Part shown: piece after piece, positions 1 through 6,918 of the stretch
Layout of the letters: every line of letters starts with the position of its first letter
How positions within the stretch are numbered: position 1 is the stretch's first letter
Assembly: GCA_964399475.1 (NCBI GenBank)
Contig: CAYNRB010000119.1
Location: 1-9,915, forward strand
Source: QPIN01 sp964399475
Lineage (GTDB): Bacteria; Pseudomonadota; Gammaproteobacteria; Methylococcales; Methylomonadaceae
Reading direction: 5' to 3'
DNA length: 9,915 bases
Translations under genes and position numbers: made by a program
The notes under the pieces: generated by a model
Seen by the model: the letters and a program-made list of their open reading frames with translations, nothing else
What the model was told of the DNA's origin: nothing
Databases searched by the model: none

Positions 1-1
1 T

Positions 2-130
2 TATCAGCAAGCAAAGTCAAAGAATCCTAATCGCTGGAGTGGTGAAATAAGGAACGGGGATAAAGTAGAAGCAGTCTATTTAAATCCAGAAAATAAAAAA
101 ATTGAAATTGAGGGAAAAAAACTGCAATAA
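2..130 (+). CDS. C-terminal fragment of an IS3-like transposase (5' end outside window)
   Basis: This frame is open from the window edge to a TAA stop and gives 42 residues that include NPNRWSGEIRN and VYLNPE. I recognise this tail (NPxRWSGxxRNW...V.LNPE) from memory as the C-terminal end of integrase-core transposases of the IS3 type; no search was run. The expected Trp after RN is Gly here (ggg in place of tgg), which may be a first sign of decay. The sequence just after the stop, with its 'cgtcaactagcttgaaaatcaccg'-like run, resembles the usual end of such elements. Whether the element is whole cannot be seen because it extends to the left of the window. Confidence 0.5.
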   Translation, partial: YQQAKSKNPNRWSGEIRNGDKVEAVYLNPENKKIEIEGKKLQ

Positions 131-308
131 ATTTACAACTTTTGGCGTCAACTAGCTTGAAAATCACCGCTCCTGAATCAAATAAATTCTTTTCTTTTAA
201 AAGTTTACACATCAACCGATGAGGATGTTAGCAATGAGAGCATGATTAGGAGTCTACACCCTGTTTTATAGAACAGGGTCAAGAGGAATTTATACTATAT
301 TGAAATCT
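131..308. other. Intergenic stretch with IS end remnant and one hairpin
   Basis: There is no gene here. The first 40 bases probably belong to the end of the IS3-like element. An 8-bp perfect inverted repeat (accctgtt at 258-265, aacagggt at 272-279, 6-nt loop) lies downstream of the minus-strand merR. It has no T-run on either side, so I do not call it a standard intrinsic terminator. Confidence 0.4.
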
Positions 309-713
309 TCAGGATTTTAAGTTTGTTTTATTTGAAAATGCGTCGATAAGGGAACAATGTTGATTGGATTGATCTTGCTGACAACCTTTTACTAAGCCAT
401 CAAGTACGTTACGAAGTACTGTTAGGTCTTTTAGTTGTTCATCAATTTGTTGGCGTTTCTGTACAGCCAATTTTTGCACATCTTCGCAATGTTTACTATC
501 CAGTGACAATAATTCTAAAATTTCTTTTAGGGTAAAACCAGCTTGTTTGGCACGTTTGATAAAACGAAGTCTGGCAATTGCCTCAACTGGATACTGCCGA
601 TATCCACTCACTGGTTTTTTGGGTTCAACCAATAAACCTTTACATTGATAATGGCGGATGGTTTCTATAGTTACATTCGCTTGTTTGGCTAAATTGCCAA
701 TCGTTAGTTTCAT
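309..713 (-). CDS. merR: MerR-family regulator, mercury-sensor type
   Basis: This is a 134-residue one-component transcription regulator. The N-terminal winged helix-turn-helix covers about residues 3-70 (LTIGNLAKQANVTIETIRHY, then GYRQY and RLRFIKRAKQAGFTLKEI). A long dimerisation helix covers about 76-110. Three cysteines, C76, C111 and C120, are spaced 35 and 9 residues apart, the same spacing as C82, C117 and C126 of Hg(II)-binding Tn501 MerR. ZntR-type and CadR/PbrR-type sensors differ in this spacing or carry an extra CC pair. The tail HCSLIDAF also resembles the MerR SCPLI tail. The family distorts a promoter with a long spacer to activate it when metal binds. No merT, merP or merA is present on either side and I could not find a clear mer-type operator, so its target may be elsewhere. 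The start is ATG with a poor ribosome site. A related thiol or metal sensor remains possible. Confidence 0.78.
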   Translation of the reverse strand: MKLTIGNLAKQANVTIETIRHYQCKGLLVEPKKPVSGYRQYPVEAIARLRFIKRAKQAGFTLKEILELLSLDSKHCEDVQKLAVQKRQQIDEQLKDLTVLRNVLDGLVKGCQQDQSNQHCSLIDAFSNKTNLKS

Positions 714-761
714 TGGTATACAGCTTTAGTTCATTGATTGAAATAAATACTAAAAAATTAG

Positions 762-922
762 GAACGCGCATGGAATAAGTTCGGCAACTGGGATAAAATT
801 TTTTGTTTGTCTTCAACTAACACATGGATGTGTGTAGATAGAGTAATGCAGGAGCAATTACCGAGGCATAGCAACAGTTGCGTAGCTTGGTACCAGTAGC
901 CGAACTTATTCCATGCACTTTC
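762..922. repeat. MITE-like palindromic element, copy 1 (between merR and mnmE)
   Basis: The terminal arms at 768-790 and 894-916 are inverted repeats of 23 bp with one mismatch (gcatggaataagttcggc is the shared outer part). Weaker pairing continues out to about 762 and 922. Inside lie a small perfect hairpin (acacat/atgtgt, 820-833), the run ttttttgtttgtcttcaac, and the run aacagttgcgtagct. The latter two also occur in the elements at 5090-5260 and 8870-9034. The element starts 11 bp after the mnmE stop, so it would form a large hairpin in the mnmE 3' end. No transposase is encoded and no clear target duplication is visible. Confidence 0.75.
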
Positions 923-927
923 ATACG

Positions 928-2271
928 CTACTTTCCGATACAAAAAGACCCAAAAATCTTACCTAAAAGATCATCAGAACTAATTTCACCGGTAATTTCC
1001 GCAAGACTATTCTGGGCTTGTCTTAAATCTTCAGCGACTAATTCTCCCGCCTGATTTTCTAATTGTACTTTTGCATATTCTACAAATTCTAGGCCTTTAG
1101 TCAACGCTTCTATATGTCTTCTTCTGGCTATGAATACATTATCTGTTTCGCTATTGAATCCGACACTATGTTTTAAATGATTGATCAATAAATCCATTCC
1201 CATGTCTTTTTTTACAGAAAGATATATTTCACTTTCATGTTCGAACTCTATAATTTTAGGATCCATTGCAGATAAATCTATTTTGTTATAGACTTTGGTT
1301 ATATCTAAACCTGAAGGTAATGTATTGATAACTGAATCTATTTCAGGATCGGTACTATCAATTAGTAATAAAATTTTGTCGGCTAGTTTGATTTGTTCAT
1401 GGGCTCTGCGTATGCCTTCTTTTTCTACCAAATTGTCGCTTTCTCTTAATCCGGCAGTATCTATAATATGAATGGGCATCCCATCTATCTGAATGCGTTC
1501 TTTTAAAATATCCCGTGTGGTTCCGGCAATTTCTGTGACTATAGCAGCATCATGTCCGGCTAGTGCATTGAGTAAACTGGATTTTCCGGCATTGGGTTTT
1601 CCGGCTAAGACGACTGTCATTCCATCTCTTAATAATCTTCCTTGTTGTGCTGTGTTCTGGATTTGTTTGATTTTTTCCAGGATATTGACTATTTTTTTGG
1701 CTACTACACCGTCTGATAAAAAATCTATTTCTTCATCGACAAAATCAATGGCGGCTTCCACATAAATTCTGAGCTCCGTTAATTCATCTACACATTCATT
1801 AACTTGTTCAGAAAATACGCCTTGCATGGATTTTTGTGCGGATCTTACCGATTGTTCGGTACTGCTTTCTATTAAATCAGCTACGGCTTCGGCTTGTACT
1901 AAATCCAATTTGTTATTTAAAAAAGCTCTTTCGGTGAATTCACCTGGATTGGCTAATCTGGCACCTAAACTGAGTACTCTTTTTAAGAGCATGTCTAGCA
2001 CTACTGTGCCGCCATGGCCTTGTAGTTCGATTATATCTTCGCCAGTATAGGAGGAGGGGGTTGGGAAATAAAGTAGTAGACCTGAATCAATCACCGACTG
2101 ATCTTTTTCTTTAAACGAGGTGAATAATGCTAGTCTGGGCTGGAAAGTTTTTTGGGTGAGTTGTTTGGCAATATCAGTTGCTGATGAGCCTGATATTCTA
2201 ATAATACCTACTCCACCATTACCTGTGGGAGTGGCTATTGCTGCTATGGTATCTTCTGAGGGAGTTTCCAC
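928..2271 (-). CDS. mnmE: tRNA modification GTPase MnmE (TrmE)
   Basis: MnmE works with MnmG in the cytoplasm to add the cmnm5 group to wobble uridine-34 of certain tRNAs, using GTP hydrolysis. The 447 residues match the usual length of about 450. The N-terminal tetrahydrofolate-binding domain starts DTIAAIATPTGNGGVGIIR. A helical middle domain follows, and the inserted G domain shows G1 GKPNAGKSS (224-232, with the Asn used for K+ binding), G2 TTRD (251-254), G3 DTAG (271-274) and G4 NKID (329-332). The C-terminal FCIGK keeps the catalytic-type Cys444. An in-frame TAA lies two codons before the GTG start at 2269-2271, so this GTG is the best start; an overlapping ATG one base upstream is out of frame. 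It follows yidC as is usual, but a 256-bp gap filled by a repeat element separates them. All key residues appear intact. Confidence 0.96.
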   Translation of the reverse strand: METPSEDTIAAIATPTGNGGVGIIRISGSSATDIAKQLTQKTFQPRLALFTSFKEKDQSVIDSGLLLYFPTPSSYTGEDIIELQGHGGTVVLDMLLKRVLSLGARLANPGEFTERAFLNNKLDLVQAEAVADLIESSTEQSVRSAQKSMQGVFSEQVNECVDELTELRIYVEAAIDFVDEEIDFLSDGVVAKKIVNILEKIKQIQNTAQQGRLLRDGMTVVLAGKPNAGKSSLLNALAGHDAAIVTEIAGTTRDILKERIQIDGMPIHIIDTAGLRESDNLVEKEGIRRAHEQIKLADKILLLIDSTDPEIDSVINTLPSGLDITKVYNKIDLSAMDPKIIEFEHESEIYLSVKKDMGMDLLINHLKHSVGFNSETDNVFIARRRHIEALTKGLEFVEYAKVQLENQAGELVAEDLRQAQNSLAEITGEISSDDLLGKIFGSFCIGK

Positions 2272-2289
2272 ATTTTAATCTTATTTATT

Positions 2290-2513
2290 GTTCCCACGCT
2301 CTGCATCACTGCCATTAAGTTAAGTAACTATTATTTATAATCAATAGGCTATCGTAGGGTGGGTGAGATTTTTTAGCGTAGCGAAAAAATGTAACCCACA
2401 CCACACTTAACACATTGATTATTAATATATAATCCCAACTTAATAGCAGTAACACTCTGCGTCCAAGACACGGGAGCGGTCTTGAAGGGCGTTCCCACGC
2501 AGAACGTGAGAAC
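2290..2513. repeat. Nested palindromic repeat element between yidC and mnmE
   Basis: The outer ends are inverted repeats: gttcccacgctctgc at 2290-2304 and gcagaacgtgagaac at 2499-2513 (13 of 15 match). A second pair lies inside: actgccattaagtt at 2308-2321 and aacttaatagcagt at 2437-2450 (13 of 14). Further in, tataatcaat at 2336-2345 pairs with the region of attgattatta at 2414-2424. The centre is another hairpin (2355-2404). The whole unit of about 224 bp is therefore palindromic at several nested levels. It carries no open frame and fills nearly all of the yidC-mnmE gap. Confidence 0.72.
2355..2404. repeat. Central hairpin of the 2290-2513 element (GTAGGGTGGGT type)
   Basis: The sequence tagggtgggt pairs with acccacacc with a 2-nt bulge, and attttttagcg pairs with gcgaaaaaat around a short loop. 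The motif GTAGGGTGGGT...ACCCAC is, from memory, a palindromic repeat common in repeat-rich bacteria such as cyanobacteria and some gammaproteobacteria. On the minus strand it would form in the yidC-mnmE transcript. Confidence 0.6.
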
Positions 2514-2514
2514 G
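2464..2514. repeat. Two adjacent hairpins (CAAGAC/GTCTTG and GTTCCCACGC type)
   Basis: The first is a 6-bp perfect stem, caagac at 2464-2469 with gtcttg at 2479-2484. The second is a 10-bp stem, cgttcccacg at 2490-2499 with cgtgagaacg at 2505-2514, with one wobble position. The second is a copy of the GTTCCCACGC-AGAGCGTGGGAAC dispersed palindrome type I know from many bacterial genomes. Both lie 14-64 bp past the yidC stop. Confidence 0.55.
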
Positions 2515-2527
2515 ATCAGTTTGACTA

Positions 2528-4225
2528 TTAATCTTCTGCTTCAATCTGTTTGGTAATAACCCATTGTTGTATACAGGATAATGAGTTGTTACAAACCCAG
2601 TAAAAAACCAGTCCTGCTGGGAAAAATAAGAAGAATACCGTAAAAATGATTGGAAACATTTTCATCACTTTAGCTTGTAATGGATCTATCGGAGCTGGAT
2701 TCAACATTTGCTGAAGTTTCATGGTAATTCCCATGATAATCGGCAAGATATAAAATGGATCCTGTGCAGATAAATCTTGTACCCACAACATAAAATGAGC
2801 TTGGCGCAATTCTACTGTTTCAATCAATACCCAATACAGAGAAATAAATACCGGAATCTGTACTAGAATAGGCAAACACCCCCCCATAGGGTTTACTTTT
2901 GACTTTTTATACATAGCCATCATTTCTGTATTGAAACGTTGTCTATCATCTGCATATTCTTCTTTTAATTCTTTAAGTCTAGGCTGAATTTTACGCATTT
3001 TAGCCATTGATTTAAAACTGGCTTGAGATAACTTAAAGAACAATAATTTTATGGACAGTGTTACCCCTAAAATTGCTAATCCCCAGTTATCTACATAGCC
3101 ATGAATTTTATTCAGTAACCAGTATATAGGTTTACCAATAATAGTTAACCAGCCATAATCAACGGTTAGTTCCAGCCCAGGTGCAATGGCTTCCATCATC
3201 GGCTGAATTTTAGGGCCTGCAAATAACTGTGAACTCAATACTTCAGATGTGCCTGATTGAATAGTAAGAGCAGGTGAGTATGAGCCAATCACAAATTTCT
3301 CGTCTTTCAATTTTTTGGTATAAAAATGATTTTCCTGATCAATAGGCGGAATCCAGGCAGATGCAAAATAGTGTTGAGTCATTGCACTCCAACCACCCAG
3401 TGTTGTAACACTCAGGTTTTCATCCCGCATATCATCATAATCAACTTTTTGATACTTTTCCTCTTCGGTATATACCACTCCACCCGCATAGGTTCTGATA
3501 AAAGTGTTACCTTTATCATCGACAAAAGGGATTCTTAAAAGTTGAGCATATTGTCTGCCAGTCCACGCTTTAGAAGTGTTATTAGAAATCTTTTGATCCA
3601 CTTGAATCGCATAACTGCCACGAGTGAATGTAAAGGTTTTGGTGACTACCAAACCTTGCTCATTCGTCCATTGTAGCGGAACTGTAATACTATCTTCTCC
3701 AATGCCTAATTCATATTTGTCCTGATCTGCAACAAATAAAGCATGATGATCAGGCCCATTAGGAGAACCCGTACTAGCGATTAATCCACTTTGAGCCAGA
3801 AACAGTTTTTCTAAATTACTATCAAACAAACGAATAGGCGAAAGATCTTTTTCAGGTGCATCCAATCCCACTAAAGCATACATCTTATTGACAAAGGTAT
3901 TAACCTTTTCATGCGGATGCTTTAACAGATCAAGATTTCGTATAGTGCCACCTTGGGTATCAATTTCCAAAGAAAATACGTCTGTGATGACAGTAATGAC
4001 TTGATCGCTGTGGACATCAAAAAGAGGCACTGCCTCTACATTCTGCTGAACTGCATTATTCTGGGTATTACCTGCCGTCGGTAAATCTGCTTGTGTTTCT
4101 ATTATGTCAGGTTGTTCTGACACAATCTCTATAGGCTTGGGCCCATAGTCTATTTGCCAAGCTTCCCAGAGTAAATATGAAGTCATTACAAAGGCAAGGA
4201 TAAGCAAAAGTCTAATGTTTTCCAT
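2528..4225 (-). CDS. yidC: Membrane protein insertase YidC
   Basis: YidC inserts and folds inner-membrane proteins, alone or with SecYEG. The 565 residues fit the gammaproteobacterial length. An N-terminal membrane segment (about 4-21) is followed by an acidic, Gln/Asn-rich linker and the large periplasmic beta domain (about 70-345). The conserved insertase core (about 360-560) shows the cytoplasmic SMAKMRKIQPRLKELKEEY loop, VNPMGGCLPILVQIPVFISLYW, VELRQAHF, LSAQDPFYILPIIMG and FTVFFLFFPAGLVFYWV. Lys393 sits where E. coli YidC has the groove Arg366; lysine keeps the positive charge. The protein stops at KQIEAED without the long basic tail of E. coli YidC. The ATG lies 2 bp after the yidD stop, so translation is probably coupled. 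Confidence 0.97.
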   Translation of the reverse strand: MENIRLLLILAFVMTSYLLWEAWQIDYGPKPIEIVSEQPDIIETQADLPTAGNTQNNAVQQNVEAVPLFDVHSDQVITVITDVFSLEIDTQGGTIRNLDLLKHPHEKVNTFVNKMYALVGLDAPEKDLSPIRLFDSNLEKLFLAQSGLIASTGSPNGPDHHALFVADQDKYELGIGEDSITVPLQWTNEQGLVVTKTFTFTRGSYAIQVDQKISNNTSKAWTGRQYAQLLRIPFVDDKGNTFIRTYAGGVVYTEEEKYQKVDYDDMRDENLSVTTLGGWSAMTQHYFASAWIPPIDQENHFYTKKLKDEKFVIGSYSPALTIQSGTSEVLSSQLFAGPKIQPMMEAIAPGLELTVDYGWLTIIGKPIYWLLNKIHGYVDNWGLAILGVTLSIKLLFFKLSQASFKSMAKMRKIQPRLKELKEEYADDRQRFNTEMMAMYKKSKVNPMGGCLPILVQIPVFISLYWVLIETVELRQAHFMLWVQDLSAQDPFYILPIIMGITMKLQQMLNPAPIDPLQAKVMKMFPIIFTVFFLFFPAGLVFYWVCNNSLSCIQQWVITKQIEAED

Positions 4226-4227
4226 TG

Positions 4228-4452
4228 TTATTTACCAAATTTTTTCGGAACAGGGTCAATACCACCTTCATGAAAAGGATGGCATTTTAATAATCTTCTG
4301 AGTGAAAGGTAGGTACCCTTTAAGGTACCATGAAGTTGAATTGCTTCTAGACTATAACTTGAACAGCCGGGATAAAAACGGCATCTGTTACCAAGTAAAG
4401 GACTTATAAAATATTTGTAAAATTTTATAAGATTTATGAGCAAGAATTGCAT
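4228..4452 (-). CDS. yidD: Membrane protein insertion efficiency factor YidD
   Basis: This is a small peripheral inner-membrane protein that helps YidC-dependent insertion; its mechanism is not well defined. The 74 residues contain the family signature almost unbroken: an amphipathic N-terminal helix (LINLIKFYKYFISPLL), CRFYPGCSSYSLEAIQLHG (Cys24, Cys30), and LLKCHPFHEGGIDPVP (Cys57). The ATG start lies inside the end of rnpA, overlapping it by 19 nt, and the stop is 2 bp before yidC. This is the standard rnpA-yidD-yidC order. Confidence 0.95.
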   Translation of the reverse strand: MQFLLINLIKFYKYFISPLLGNRCRFYPGCSSYSLEAIQLHGTLKGTYLSLRRLLKCHPFHEGGIDPVPKKFGK

Positions 4453-4802
4453 CGGTTTACCAACCTAAGCCAATGCTTTTCCAATGACTTTTTTAATAAA
4501 ACAGAGGATGCATTTGCAGCATCCCTCCTGGCTAAAACAACAACATCTATATTAATTAAACTGTCTTGTTTTAATCTAAAGTTCTCTCTAACAGCTCTTT
4601 TAATTAAATTTCTTGAGACTGCCTTCTTGACATTTTTTTTAGCAATAGCCAATCCCAGCCTGGGATGATCACAATCATTCCTGATTGCCAGCAAAGTAAA
4701 AAAATTATCAGTAGATTTTATTGGGTTAGCAAAAACTTTTTCGTATTCAACTGGTTTTCCTAGCCTTAACTTAGCTGGAAAACTATAATTTTCGAAAGCC
4801 AA
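4434..4802 (-). CDS. rnpA: Ribonuclease P protein component
   Basis: RnpA binds the RNase P RNA and helps tRNA precursor recognition and 5' maturation. The 122 residues include LRLGKPVEYEKVF near the N-terminus and the basic RNR-type region AKKNVKKAVSRNLIKRAVRENFR (about 55-76). The central motif reads RNLIKR instead of the usual RNRIKR. The start is a TTG at 4800-4802. An in-frame TGA lies only three codons upstream and there is no ATG nearby, so TTG (or a CTG two codons earlier) must be used. Only one base separates it from the rpmH stop and no strong ribosome site is visible, so translation is likely coupled to rpmH. The 3' end overlaps yidD by 19 nt. Confidence 0.95.
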   Translation of the reverse strand: MAFENYSFPAKLRLGKPVEYEKVFANPIKSTDNFFTLLAIRNDCDHPRLGLAIAKKNVKKAVSRNLIKRAVRENFRLKQDSLINIDVVVLARRDAANASSVLLKKSLEKHWLRLVNRCNSCS

Positions 4803-4803
4803 A

Positions 4804-4938
4804 TTAAACAGTCAGTGATGCACGACCTTTCGCTCTTCGAGCATTGATCACTCTACGACCTCCTGTAGTTGCCATTCTTGCACGAAAACCGTGAGTTCTA
4901 GCGCGTTTAATTTTGCTGGGTTGATAAGTTCTTTTCAT
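4804..4938 (-). CDS. rpmH: 50S ribosomal protein L34
   Basis: This is a 44-residue, very basic large-subunit ribosomal protein beginning MKRTYQPSKIKRARTHGF and containing RMATTGGRRVINARRAKGR, which is the L34 signature from end to end. The length is that of the family. It is the first gene of the minus-strand block and divergent from dnaA, as in most bacteria. The ATG is followed within a base of the stop by rnpA. A good promoter lies 55-84 bp upstream. Confidence 0.97.
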   Translation of the reverse strand: MKRTYQPSKIKRARTHGFRARMATTGGRRVINARRAKGRASLTV

Positions 4939-4992
4939 TGACCTGGATCCTAAAAAATTTGTTTAACAAAAAACGGATAAAAAAGATTCGGG

Positions 4993-5022
4993 ATGATAAA
5001 ATAAAATGATGGTACCTGTCAA
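4993..5022 (-). promoter_or_regulatory. Likely sigma70 promoter of the rpmH operon
   Basis: Read on the minus strand, TTGACA (5022-5017) is a perfect -35 box. TATCAT (4998-4993) matches five of six bases of the -10 box, with an 18-bp spacer. It sits 55 bp before the rpmH start, in the right place to drive rpmH-rnpA-yidD-yidC. It lies outside the palindromic element at 5090-5260. Confidence 0.65.
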
Positions 5023-5089
5023 TTATATTTATTCATTAAGTTAATTAAAAACCAACCATTTTCAATAAATTATTGATATTTTTTGTGTG

Positions 5090-5260
5090 TAGACTTCGCA
5101 CAGATGCAGTTGCAGATTAATAACAGCTGGTTTTTGTCGACAAACTGTGTTGCTGAAACAGTTGCGTAGCATGCTATGCACCCATTTCTGCGCCTTGTTA
5201 TCGACAAAAACCAACTCGCTAACCATTCCGTAACCGTAACCGTAACCGCGCGAAGTATAA
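5090..5260. repeat. MITE-like palindromic element, copy 2 (rpmH-dnaA gap)
   Basis: Inner arms at 5129-5140 and 5201-5212 (ggtttttgtcga) form a perfect 12-bp inverted repeat. Outer arms acttcgc (5093-5099) and gcgaagt (5250-5256) are a perfect 7-bp pair, with imperfect similarity between. The core hairpin, 5152-5191, includes tgcgtagcat pairing with atgctatgca. The core run gaaacagttgcgtagc is shared with the elements at 762-922 and 8870-9034. A minus-strand open frame of 67 codons (5070-5273) covers it, but its RRRNGCIACYATVSATQ stretch recurs in the other copy, so I treat it as repeat translation and not as a gene. Confidence 0.75.
5230..5247 (+). repeat. Three tandem GTAACC hexamers
   Basis: GTAACC is repeated three times without change, within the right arm of the element at 5090-5260. 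The left arm, which should mirror it, has only a degenerate version, so the hexamer may have expanded after insertion. Confidence 0.7.
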
Positions 5261-5261
5261 T
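5256..5261 (+). promoter_or_regulatory. Possible -10 box for dnaA
   Basis: A perfect TATAAT lies 78 bp before the dnaA start, at the right edge of the palindromic element. No good -35 hexamer is found 16-18 bp upstream, so this is a weak call. If used, the inserted element would supply part of the dnaA promoter. Confidence 0.28.
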
Positions 5262-5339
5262 TCTAATTCCCAAAAAAAATACTGTATTTCTCTTTTTATT
5301 TTTTTCGACTTATCAAAATCAACCTAACCAGAATATTAA

Positions 5340-6662
5340 ATGAGCTCAATTTGGAACAACTGCCTTGCAAAACTAGAAAATGAAATCCATTCCAGTGATT
5401 TTAGCACCTGGATAAGACCCCTTCAGGCAATAGAAAAAGAAGAAACAATTAAATTATTAGCCCCTAATCGTTTCATTATTGATCATGTCAAACAACATTA
5501 TTTAAGCAAAGTTGAAGATGCTATCAATGAATTCTCAAATGGCACACTACTCTTGCAATTTGAGATTGGATCCAAAAAAACCACGCCACTGATACAGCCT
5601 AAACTAAAAAATAAACCGATAAAAAAAGCAACCATTAAACGTTCTACTTTTCTGAATAAAGCCTTTACCTTTGAAAATTTTGTTGAAGGTAAGTCTAATC
5701 AATTAGCCAAGGCAGCCTCTATACAGGTTTCTGAAAATATTGGAAAAGCCTATAACCCTTTATTTCTTTATGGCAGTTCAGGACTGGGTAAAACGCATTT
5801 GATGCATGCTTTAGGTAATGCGGTTCTGGAAAAAAATCCGTCAGCCAATATTGTTTATCTACATTCTGAAAAATTTGTACAAGATATGGTACAAGCATTT
5901 CAGCACAATACCATTAATGCTTTTAAAGACTATTATCGCAGTATCGACCTATTGCTGGTTGATGATATTCAGTTTTTAGCAGGAAAGGAACGATCCCAAG
6001 AAGAATTTTTTCATACCTTCAATAATCTGTTAGATAAAAAACATCAAGTTGTTTTAACTTGTGACAAATACCCAAAAGAAATCGAAGGTCTGGAAGACCG
6101 TTTAAAATCAAGATTTGGCTGGGGTCTGCCGGTTGCAATTGAGCCGCCTGATTTGGAAACTAGGGCTGCAATTTTAATAAAAAAAGCCGATGCTTCTAAT
6201 GTAGACCTACCACAAGAAGTTGCTTTTTTCATCGGAAAAAGAATACCGTCCAATGTCAGAGACCTGGAAGGTGCTTTAAGAAGAGTAATCGCCAATGCCC
6301 AATTTACCGGAAAGGAAATTACTATTGATTTTACCAAAGAAGCCTTACACGATTTAATTTCATTACAGGATAAATTAGTCAACATTGACAATATTCAAAA
6401 AATCGTCGCTGAATATTTCAAAATCAGGGTCAAAGATTTTTCTTCAAAAAGTCGCAGGCAAAGCATTACCCGTCCCAGACAAATAGCCATGTGTTTAGCA
6501 AGAGAATTGACTACGCATAGTTTTCCAGAAATTGGTGATTCCTTTGGAGGTCGTGATCATACAACGGTAATTAATGCTTGCAAACGTATTAAAATACTGA
6601 GAGATAGTGACGTAAAAGTTTCAGAGGATTATCAGAATCTATTAAGAAGACTATCACATTAA
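5340..6662 (+). CDS. dnaA: Chromosomal replication initiator DnaA
   Basis: DnaA is the AAA+ ATPase that binds DnaA boxes and opens the origin. The 440 residues are somewhat shorter than E. coli DnaA (467) because domain II (about 80-103) is a short Lys-rich linker. Domain I covers about 1-78. Domain III has Walker A GSSGLGKTH (145-153), Walker B LLLVDDIQF (204-212), sensor 1 VLTCDKYP (238-245), the arginine finger in RLKSRFGWGL (Arg258) and sensor 2 in RDLEGALRR (307-315). Domain IV carries the DNA-binding signature GGRDHTTVINACKRI (403-417). An in-frame TAA directly precedes the ATG, fixing the start. It reads toward the presumed origin and dnaN. Confidence 0.97.
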   Translation: MSSIWNNCLAKLENEIHSSDFSTWIRPLQAIEKEETIKLLAPNRFIIDHVKQHYLSKVEDAINEFSNGTLLLQFEIGSKKTTPLIQPKLKNKPIKKATIKRSTFLNKAFTFENFVEGKSNQLAKAASIQVSENIGKAYNPLFLYGSSGLGKTHLMHALGNAVLEKNPSANIVYLHSEKFVQDMVQAFQHNTINAFKDYYRSIDLLLVDDIQFLAGKERSQEEFFHTFNNLLDKKHQVVLTCDKYPKEIEGLEDRLKSRFGWGLPVAIEPPDLETRAAILIKKADASNVDLPQEVAFFIGKRIPSNVRDLEGALRRVIANAQFTGKEITIDFTKEALHDLISLQDKLVNIDNIQKIVAEYFKIRVKDFSSKSRRQSITRPRQIAMCLARELTTHSFPEIGDSFGGRDHTTVINACKRIKILRDSDVKVSEDYQNLLRRLSH

Positions 6663-6758
6663 TTGTTACGATTCAGCACTTTGAATAATTTTTCATCATA
6701 AATGAAATATGATTTCAGCCATACTGGGGATTAACTGTGATTTTCTTTGTTTATAGCT

Positions 6759-6767
6759 TGTTGATAA
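6759..6767 (-). promoter_or_regulatory. Near-consensus DnaA box
   Basis: TGTTGATAA on the plus strand is TTATCAACA on the minus strand, one base from TTATNCACA. The matching place in copy B, 7170-7178, reads TGTTGATTA, which is weaker still. Confidence 0.4.
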
Positions 6768-6881
6768 TCTGATAATTTTTTTTATGCCGTTTTTTCCCCC
6801 AGCCAAAATACAAGTTTCAATGAATAAGCTAACAGACTTACTAACAGTATAAATATTTGATTATAAATATAAATTAATAAC

Positions 6882-6890
6882 TTATGCACA
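6882..6890 (+). promoter_or_regulatory. DnaA box (TTATGCACA), copy A
   Basis: This is a perfect match to TTATNCACA. It is followed by gatttttaaaagc and then the triplet tract at 6904-6918. Its equivalent in copy B is at 7294-7302. Confidence 0.8.
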
Positions 6891-6903
6891 GATTTTTAAA
6901 AGC

Positions 6904-6918
6904 TAATAGTAATAATAA
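6904..6918 (+). promoter_or_regulatory. DnaA-trio-like tract, copy A
   Basis: Five triplets in register, TAA TAG TAA TAA TAA, begin 13 nt after the DnaA box. Repeated TAG/TAA triplets beside a DnaA box are known as DnaA-trios, on which the DnaA filament grips single-stranded DNA during origin opening. The spacing and repeat in copy B support function, although simple AT-rich sequence can mimic it. Confidence 0.5.

Noticed and set aside
27..215. 62-codon minus-strand open frame at the left edge
   Set aside because: It is antisense to the transposase tail at 2-130, which is the better reading.
258..279. Hairpin accctgtt/aacagggt as a terminator for merR
   Set aside because: The stem is perfect but no T-run follows on the minus strand, so it was noted only as a hairpin.
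272..283. 12-mer gaacagggtcaa also present in yidD near 4247
   Set aside because: In yidD it encodes conserved residues (IDPVP), so the match is most likely chance.
714..761. Mercury-type operator upstream of merR
   Set aside because: No GTAC-based dyad or 19-20 bp spacer promoter of the mer type could be found.
758..943. 61-codon minus-strand open frame between merR and mnmE
   Set aside because: It overlaps the mnmE end and runs through the palindromic element at 762-922; no coding signal.
5070..5273. 67-codon minus-strand open frame before dnaA
   Set aside because: It lies on the palindromic element, and its recognisable peptide stretch recurs in the other copy at 8790-9002; no ribosome site or family resemblance.
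6695..6713. Hairpin atcata/tatgat after dnaA as a terminator
   Set aside because: The stem is only six A/T-rich pairs and is not followed by a real T-run.
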